DNA from: Crocinitomicaceae bacterium
GTDB lineage: Bacteria; Bacteroidota; Bacteroidia; Flavobacteriales_D; Crocinitomicaceae
Direction: 5' to 3'
NCBI GenBank assembly: GCA_030833265.1
Contig: JAURHO010000013.1
Location: 1-20,720 of the forward strand
DNA: 20,720 nt
Below the pieces are notes generated by a model. That model was not told the DNA's origin. It did not search any database and saw nothing but the letters and a program-made list of their open reading frames with translations. Below are positions 16,096 to 20,720 of the stretch, piece by piece; position 1 is the first letter of the stretch, and every line of letters begins with the position of its first letter. The translations under genes and the position numbers were made by a program.

Positions 16096-16116
16096 TTATT
16101 GTATTTTTTACAATAA
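16096..16116. promoter_or_regulatory. Operator 1, 21-bp palindrome
   Basis: TTATTGTA (16096-16103) and TACAATAA (16109-16116) are perfect 8-bp inverted arms around five T's. Written as TTATTGT-N7-ACAATAA, the site recurs at 16244-16264. It starts 10 bp after the regulator stop codon and includes the TTG of a candidate promoter (16099-16130), so a bound regulator would affect that promoter. Confidence 0.7.
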
Positions 16117-16130
16117 TATTTGTATCTTCG
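16099..16130 (+). promoter_or_regulatory. Candidate promoter overlapping operator 1
   Basis: TTG (16099-16101), a 21-base spacer, then TATCTTCG (16123-16130), one base away from TAnnTTTG. Spacing is within the accepted range. Transcription would start near 16135-16137 and run into the terminator at 16178-16210 before reaching susC. Confidence 0.5.
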
Positions 16131-16135
16131 AGTCT

Positions 16136-16210
16136 CGCTTTCACTCTAAACGAAGCGTTAAACAGGTTAATAATCAGGAAACGGAGAGGAGTGTCTCCGT
16201 TTCTTTTTTT
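16136..16210 (+). ncRNA. Candidate short structured leader RNA or small RNA upstream of susC
   Basis: If transcription starts at about 16136 and stops at the terminator, the product is about 75 nt. A 5' hairpin can form between CGCTTT (16136-16141) and GAAGCG (16152-16157), with one G-U pair and a 10-nt loop. A single-stranded A/U-rich middle follows, then the terminator stem. I see no start codon for a leader peptide. It could be an attenuated susC leader, a small RNA, or just the tail of the regulator transcript. The start site is predicted, not known. Confidence 0.35.
16178..16210 (+). terminator. Strong rho-independent terminator between the regulator and susC
   Basis: GAAACGGAGA (16178-16187) pairs perfectly with TCTCCGTTTC (16194-16203) around a six-base loop and is followed by seven T's (16204-16210). 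It lies 93 bp after the regulator stop and 98 bp before the susC start. It may end the permease-regulator mRNA and any RNA from the operator 1 promoter. An outer pair, ATAATCAG (16170-16177) and CTGATTAT (16219-16226), brackets it. Confidence 0.85.
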
Positions 16211-16243
16211 ATAAAGCACTGATTATCTGAACAATTAGAAATG

Positions 16244-16264
16244 TTATTGTTCTTTTTACAATAA
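16244..16264. promoter_or_regulatory. Operator 2, second copy of the 21-bp palindrome
   Basis: TTATTGT (16244-16250), seven bases, ACAATAA (16258-16264). It matches operator 1 at 19 of 21 positions and differs only in the first two spacer bases. It ends 44 bp before the susC start and just upstream of a possible -7 element at 16277-16284. It is the best candidate for direct control of susC/susD. Confidence 0.7.
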
Positions 16265-16276
16265 TTAATTTTTTTC

Positions 16277-16284
16277 TATATTTA
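16277..16284 (+). promoter_or_regulatory. Possible -7 element of the susC/susD operon
   Basis: TATATTTA matches TAnnTTTG at all but the last base and ends 24 nt before ATG 16309. The nearest TTG (16247-16249) lies inside operator 2, but its 27-base spacing is longer than the usual 17-23. This fits a promoter that needs an activator, or a weak one. Confidence 0.4.
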
Positions 16285-16308
16285 TCCCACTCTAAAACTA
16301 AAACGACT

Positions 16309-19300
16309 ATGATCAGAAAACTCGTCATGGCACTGCTGTGTTGCATCGGTGTCTCGCAAGTCTATGGACAGGCCAAAACTGTTAGCGGAACCATTCTAAA
16401 TGATCGCTCAGAAGGCATTCCATACGTCAAAGTGCTTGTAAAAAACACAAGTAAACCCATTCTCAGCGACGCGCAAGGGTTATTTCAAATTTCAGTTAAC
16501 AATCCGGACAGTGCCATTTTGGTTTTTACGGCAATGGGATACGAAAAACTTGAGTATCCATTACTCGGAAAGAGTAACATTACCGTTTTATTGAGCGCTC
16601 AAGCCCAAGACACCAAAGACGTCGTGGTTGTTGGATATGGAACGGCAAAAACCAAAGAACTAACGGGCGCAACCTCCAAAGTTAAAGGGGAAGACATCGA
16701 AAAAATGAACATGACCCGCATGGATCAAGCGCTTCAGGGTCAGGTTTCTGGTGTTACTATCTCTAGCAACTCTGGCTCACCTGGTGGTTCATCTAACATT
16801 AGAATCCGCGGTTTGTCCACTTTTGGAGACAACGACCCACTCATTTTGGTAGACGGTGTCGTCTATGATTCCGAAGGGTTAAACGCCTTAAACCCAGCTG
16901 ACATCAAGTCTATTAACGTTTTAAAAGATGCCACTGCTGGTATCTACGGCGTTCGTGCTGCGAACGGTGTCATTATTGTTGAAACGAAAAATGGGGCTGT
17001 TAATCGCAAACCAAGTATTGAATACAACGGCTATTACGGCATGCAACAAACAGCTCGCCGCCTAGATTTATTGACTGCCGAAGAATATGCAGTTATTAAA
17101 AATGAGGCCTTTGCTTTTGGCGGTCAGGCCATGCCGTTTGCCAATACGAACCTTGGCACCGGGACCAACTGGCAAGACTCTGTTTTCAGCAAGGCACCTG
17201 TTCAGAGCCACAACCTTTCTTTAAACGGTGGCACACTTAACACGCGCTATTCAATTGGTTTAGGCTATTTCAATCAAGACGGTATTGTGGGTGGAGACAA
17301 ATCAAATTTCAGCCGATATAATGCGCGTTTGAACTTCAGCACAGATATGTCTGATAAGCTCAAGCTGAATTCAGTTTTACTTTTCTCTTCTGACATGCGC
17401 AGCACCCTACCTGAAAACGGCATTGGTTCGGTGCTTTACAACACTATTAACGCCTTTCCAAACGAACCTGTCCATAGCGGTCCAAATACCTTCTCCTATA
17501 TGGAAGAAGTGAGTGACATCATCAACCCGATTGCTCAAATCCAGAATCAACACAACTGGAGTACAGCCAATAAATTTGTCGGAAAAGAGGAGTTTGTTTA
17601 TGCATTCAACGAACATTTGTCACTTACAAATCGCTTCAACTATAACTACGCCATTGTTGATTCCAAAGCATTTTCGCCACTTGTGTGGTACGGCGAAGGG
17701 AAATACGCTAATACGGCTGCCAACGAGGCGTTAGAATCACCTCAAGTCGAAATTGCCGATAGCGTATTTATTGACCGCGGGGCGGCTGTTTACGAAGAAC
17801 GTTCAACTTTTCTTGATCTTACTTACGAAGCTTTTGTCAATTACGACAGAACTTTTGGTGAAAATCATAAGGTGAAAGGAACGCTTGGTACCTCTATTTT
17901 TAAAAGAGATGGCAATTCACTCAGTGGTATCGCTTATGGAATCCCAAACAACTCTTTGGACTACGCTGATATCTCTGCCAATACAGCACAAGGAGGGTTT
18001 TTAAACAATACTTTTTCTTGGCAATTCACAGAAAGACTCGTTTCTGGCTTCTTAAGAGGAGAGTATGCCTACAAAGAAAAATACCTGATTTCAGGAATTC
18101 TTCGCCGCGATGGTTCAAGTAAATTTGGTCCGAATAGCCGCTACGGAATCTTCCCAACTATTTCAGGAGCATGGCTAATTTCAGATGAAGAATTTTTCAA
18201 AAGCAAAAGCATCGATTTCTTGAAACTGCGCATGAGTTATGGTGTTTCTGGAAACGACCAAATTCCAAACTTTGCTTATCGCGCTTTGTTAAATGGTGAA
18301 GGTGTTTACGTTTTCAATGACCTCATTACCCAAGGTATTGCCATCGGGCGTCCGGCCAACCCAGATTTAAAGTGGGAAACAACGCGTCAATTCAATGTTG
18401 GAGTTGATCTTACGTGGCTCAAGGTGCTTAACTTCACTACAAACTACTTTATCAAAAACACCTTTGATTTGTTGTTCCAGCCCGATGTTTCCGCCTTGCT
18501 AGGGTCTTACGGGCCAGGGGGTTACCCACCAATTATCAATGCGGGTGACGTTTCTAACAAAGGATGGGAATTTGAAGTCGCTTATAAGTCCGATACTAAA
18601 AACCTTTTGCAAACCAACCTCAGCTTCAACTTTACCTCTATTAACAACCAAGTTGTGAGCGTTCCAACCGGTGTAGAATATATCCCAGGGGCTAGCTTTA
18701 GCGTAGGTGGAGATGTTGCAACGCGCTTCCAAGCCGGCTATGAAATTGGGTACTTCTTCGGTTATCAAACTGCAGGTGTCTACCAAACACAAGCAGAAAT
18801 TGACAACGCAGCTGTTGTTCAAGAAGGAGCACAACCCGGAGACCTCATCTTTGTAGATCAAAACGGTGATGGAAAAATCAGTTTCTCTGACGACTCTGAC
18901 AAAACCTATCTTGGCTCTGCAATTCCTGATTTCACAATGGGCTTTGCTTTCAATTTCAAGATCAAAAGTTTTGACCTCTCTGGTAATGTTTACTCAGCCA
19001 TTGGCCAAGAAATCATCCGCAACTATGAGCGCCAACAACCTTATGCCAACCAACTCGCTTACAACATTGACCGCTGGACTGGCCCGGGTTCGACCAACGA
19101 ACACCCACGACTAACTACTGGCCCTACAAACAACAACCTCTTTTCTTCGTATTATGTTGAAGATGGTTCATTTGTAAGGCTTCGCAATGTCCAATTGGGT
19201 TATACGCTTCCGGCAAGTGCTGCAAGAAAAATCCATGTTGAAACATTGAGAATTTATGTAGCGGCAAACAACTTGCTTACCCTAACGCGCTACATGGGCT

Positions 19301-19404
19301 TTGATCCAGACCTTGGCTCTTCCAATGTGTTGTCGGCAGGTGTTGACTACGGTATGTATCCGCAAGCCCGCTCAATTATGAGTGGTATTCAAATCAAATT
19401 TTAA
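16309..19404 (+). CDS. SusC/RagA-family TonB-dependent outer-membrane transporter
   Basis: The 1031-residue length is typical of SusC-like proteins. A signal peptide ends at VYG-Q (about 1-20). Residues about 22-105 are the carboxypeptidase-regulatory-like beta domain found at the N-terminus of this family (VSGTILNDRSEGIPYV, then FTAMGYEKLEY). The link VVVVGYGTAKTKELTG (105-120) leads into the plug domain: NIRIRGLSTFGDNDPLILVD (163-182) and INVLKDATAGIYGVRAANG (202-220), both family signatures. The rest is the beta barrel, with DQNGDGKISFSDD near 850 and the C-terminal aromatic/charged end (SGIQIKF). With its SusD partner it would import an oligosaccharide into the periplasm using TonB energy. 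SusD starts 10 bp downstream in the same operon. Two palindromic operators and a terminator precede it. Substrate unknown. Confidence 0.95.
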   Translation: MIRKLVMALLCCIGVSQVYGQAKTVSGTILNDRSEGIPYVKVLVKNTSKPILSDAQGLFQISVNNPDSAILVFTAMGYEKLEYPLLGKSNITVLLSAQAQDTKDVVVVGYGTAKTKELTGATSKVKGEDIEKMNMTRMDQALQGQVSGVTISSNSGSPGGSSNIRIRGLSTFGDNDPLILVDGVVYDSEGLNALNPADIKSINVLKDATAGIYGVRAANGVIIVETKNGAVNRKPSIEYNGYYGMQQTARRLDLLTAEEYAVIKNEAFAFGGQAMPFANTNLGTGTNWQDSVFSKAPVQSHNLSLNGGTLNTRYSIGLGYFNQDGIVGGDKSNFSRYNARLNFSTDMSDKLKLNSVLLFSSDMRSTLPENGIGSVLYNTINAFPNEPVHSGPNTFSYMEEVSDIINPIAQIQNQHNWSTANKFVGKEEFVYAFNEHLSLTNRFNYNYAIVDSKAFSPLVWYGEGKYANTAANEALESPQVEIADSVFIDRGAAVYEERSTFLDLTYEAFVNYDRTFGENHKVKGTLGTSIFKRDGNSLSGIAYGIPNNSLDYADISANTAQGGFLNNTFSWQFTERLVSGFLRGEYAYKEKYLISGILRRDGSSKFGPNSRYGIFPTISGAWLISDEEFFKSKSIDFLKLRMSYGVSGNDQIPNFAYRALLNGEGVYVFNDLITQGIAIGRPANPDLKWETTRQFNVGVDLTWLKVLNFTTNYFIKNTFDLLFQPDVSALLGSYGPGGYPPIINAGDVSNKGWEFEVAYKSDTKNLLQTNLSFNFTSINNQVVSVPTGVEYIPGASFSVGGDVATRFQAGYEIGYFFGYQTAGVYQTQAEIDNAAVVQEGAQPGDLIFVDQNGDGKISFSDDSDKTYLGSAIPDFTMGFAFNFKIKSFDLSGNVYSAIGQEIIRNYERQQPYANQLAYNIDRWTGPGSTNEHPRLTTGPTNNNLFSSYYVEDGSFVRLRNVQLGYTLPASAARKIHVETLRIYVAANNLLTLTRYMGFDPDLGSSNVLSAGVDYGMYPQARSIMSGIQIKF

Positions 19405-19414
19405 GCTGAACGTC

Positions 19415-20720
19415 ATGAAAAAACTGATTTTTACTTTAGCTACAATCGCAACCCTAGCAGTGTTGCCATCATGTGAAAAATTCTTATCTGTTGACCCGCC
19501 ATACGCGCAAGACGCAGAAAATTTCTTTCAAACCCCAGAAGATTATGAGCGTGCGCTTGTTGGTGCTTATGACCTCCTCCAAAGTTCGTTTTTAACGCTC
19601 TGGATAGGTGAAATTGCTTCAGACAACGCCATTGCTGGTGGCGAAAGTGTCAATGACAGCAAAGGCCTACACGACATCGACAACATGACGCATGGCGGTG
19701 TCAATGTCGAATTGCGCAATGTTCTTAGATGGAACTATACCGGTATTACACGTGCCAACTACATCCTAGAGCACAAAGACAACATTGATTTCCCGAGAAA
19801 AGCACACATTCTTGCTGAAGCAAAATTCTTACGTGCTTACTATTATTTTGAGCTCGTGAAGTTCTTTGGCGATGTGCCACTTATCATTGATAAGCGCATT
19901 GGCATTGAGGAAGCCCGAACAATTCCTCGCTCACCAAAAGCTGAAGTCTACGCACAAATCGAAGCAGATTTGATCGATGCGGCTGCTGTTTTAACTGCCG
20001 TTGCAGCCGAAAAAGGTAGAGCGACAAAGGGTGCTGCCAAAGCCCTTCTTGGAAAAGTATACTTGTACCAAAATAAGTACACAGAAGCTGCTGCAATATT
20101 TGATGAAATCATCGATTCTGGTCAATACAGCCTTTACCAAGATTATAGTCAATTATTTAGTGTTGCTGCCGAAAACAATAGCGAAACTATCTTTGATGTA
20201 CAATATACGGGTCTTGAAGGTGGTAGCTACGGCTGTCTCATTTGCCTCGAAGGCAACGCAGCTGTTGGTTTCCAAGGAATCAGACAATACAATGGCCCTG
20301 TTTACGGTGATGGTAACTCTTACAACTTGCCAACACCTGAACTTTATGCAGCGTTTTCGCCGATTGACCCGCGCAGAGCAGCAACGGTTCTCGATATAGA
20401 GGCCTTTATTGCTGCGCAACCCAACCCAGCTCAAATTACCTATGCAATTGGCGCTGGTGGACACACAGGTTACTACAATAACAAATACATCAAAAAACAA
20501 GGTGAAATTGGTTTGCCAGACAACGACCTCACGAGCCCAGTTAACTACCGTGTTTTGCGTTATGCCGATGTTTTACTCATGGCTGCAGAAGCGCATTATC
20601 AACTCGGAAATCCAAGCAGAGCTACGGCTTTAGTGAATCAAATCCGTCAGCGTGCAGGTATTCCTGGCGCATCTGTAAACAACATTGAAAAAGTTTACAA
20701 TGAACGACGCCTCGAGCTCT
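19415..20720 (+). CDS. SusD/RagB-family glycan-binding lipoprotein, 3' end outside window
   Basis: An open frame of 435 codons runs to the right edge, where it is cut; SusD proteins are usually about 500-550 residues, so most of the gene is present. The lipoprotein signal is MKKLIFTLATIATLAVLPSC, with the lipid-anchored Cys20 followed by EKFLSVDPP, the usual SusD beginning. Core features include AEAKFLRAYYYFELVKFFGD with VPLI after it (TPR-like scaffold for SusC contact), ATKGAAKALLGKVYLYQNKY, and near the end YRVLRYADVLLMAAEAHYQL followed by ALVNQIRQRAG. It would sit as the lid on SusC and bind the glycan at the cell surface. It starts 10 bp after the susC stop, with no Shine-Dalgarno sequence. 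Hydrolases that would name the substrate probably lie beyond the window. Confidence 0.95.
   Translation, partial: MKKLIFTLATIATLAVLPSCEKFLSVDPPYAQDAENFFQTPEDYERALVGAYDLLQSSFLTLWIGEIASDNAIAGGESVNDSKGLHDIDNMTHGGVNVELRNVLRWNYTGITRANYILEHKDNIDFPRKAHILAEAKFLRAYYYFELVKFFGDVPLIIDKRIGIEEARTIPRSPKAEVYAQIEADLIDAAAVLTAVAAEKGRATKGAAKALLGKVYLYQNKYTEAAAIFDEIIDSGQYSLYQDYSQLFSVAAENNSETIFDVQYTGLEGGSYGCLICLEGNAAVGFQGIRQYNGPVYGDGNSYNLPTPELYAAFSPIDPRRAATVLDIEAFIAAQPNPAQITYAIGAGGHTGYYNNKYIKKQGEIGLPDNDLTSPVNYRVLRYADVLLMAAEAHYQLGNPSRATALVNQIRQRAGIPGASVNNIEKVYNERRLEL

Noticed and set aside
16178..16203. The hairpin upstream of susC as a bidirectional terminator
   Set aside because: Only the plus-strand side has a T-tract; the minus-strand side lacks one and no minus-strand gene approaches it.
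18499..18861. Minus-strand 120-codon frame inside susC
   Set aside because: It is antisense to a well-conserved part of the SusC barrel and has no promoter or recognisable protein features.
20001..20633. Plus- and minus-strand frames at 20001-20399, 20153-20500 and 20409-20633
   Set aside because: They are shadows of the SusD frame, which stays open from 19415 to the edge and shows SusD motifs across the same bases.

Overview
This window comes from a member of the Bacteroidota, probably flavobacteria-like, although the class assignment is an inference. The evidence is a SusC/SusD pair, a giant secreted modular protein of the kind exported by the type IX system, start codons without Shine-Dalgarno sequences, and promoters of the phylum type (TTG, about 19 bases, TAnnTTTG). 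Coding density is high. There is no tRNA, rRNA, CRISPR array, insertion sequence or clear horizontal-transfer boundary. The longest stretch without a gene is 223 bases.

Layout. (1) 1-5727, minus strand: the first 1909 residues of a giant surface or secreted protein. It has a signal peptide, an N-terminal repeat-rich beta-helix region, Ig-like modules, a GEVED-type module and a lectin-like module. Its C-terminus lies beyond the left edge. It has its own well-formed promoter at 5756-5785. (2) 5837-11903: a housekeeping/envelope stretch with a short-chain dehydrogenase, a convergent small membrane protein, a GT4 glycosyltransferase, an orphan sensor histidine kinase, an enoyl-CoA hydratase and an oligosaccharide flippase that overlaps the hydratase stop codon. 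(3) 11963-13921: dxs, the first enzyme of the MEP isoprenoid pathway. (4) 13964 to the right edge: a carbohydrate-uptake locus. It holds a FucP/GluP-type MFS sugar permease, a NUDIX-fold transcriptional regulator (the NrtR/AraR/XylR type of Bacteroidota), a 223-bp regulatory region, a SusC-like TonB-dependent transporter and a SusD-like lipoprotein cut by the right edge.

How the sugar locus probably works (inference): SusD and SusC capture a glycan at the outer membrane and move it into the periplasm, the MFS permease brings the monosaccharide into the cell, and the NUDIX-fold protein senses a sugar ligand and controls transcription. The strongest regulatory evidence is two nearly identical 21-bp palindromes, TTATTGT-N7-ACAATAA, in the regulator-susC gap. 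One overlaps a candidate promoter and the other lies just upstream of susC. Between them sits a strong intrinsic terminator, so RNA started at the first promoter would be a structured molecule of about 75 nt unless it is antiterminated. A weaker copy of the palindrome, entangled with other inverted repeats, precedes the permease gene. The sugar cannot be identified from this window.

A second recurrent signal is a -7 element (TAnnTTTG or TAnnTTCG) ending only 4-5 nt before the ATG of four separate genes, which suggests leaderless or near-leaderless mRNAs. I saw no clearly novel multi-gene defence, mobile or biosynthetic system. The most interesting material is the regulatory DNA of the sugar locus.
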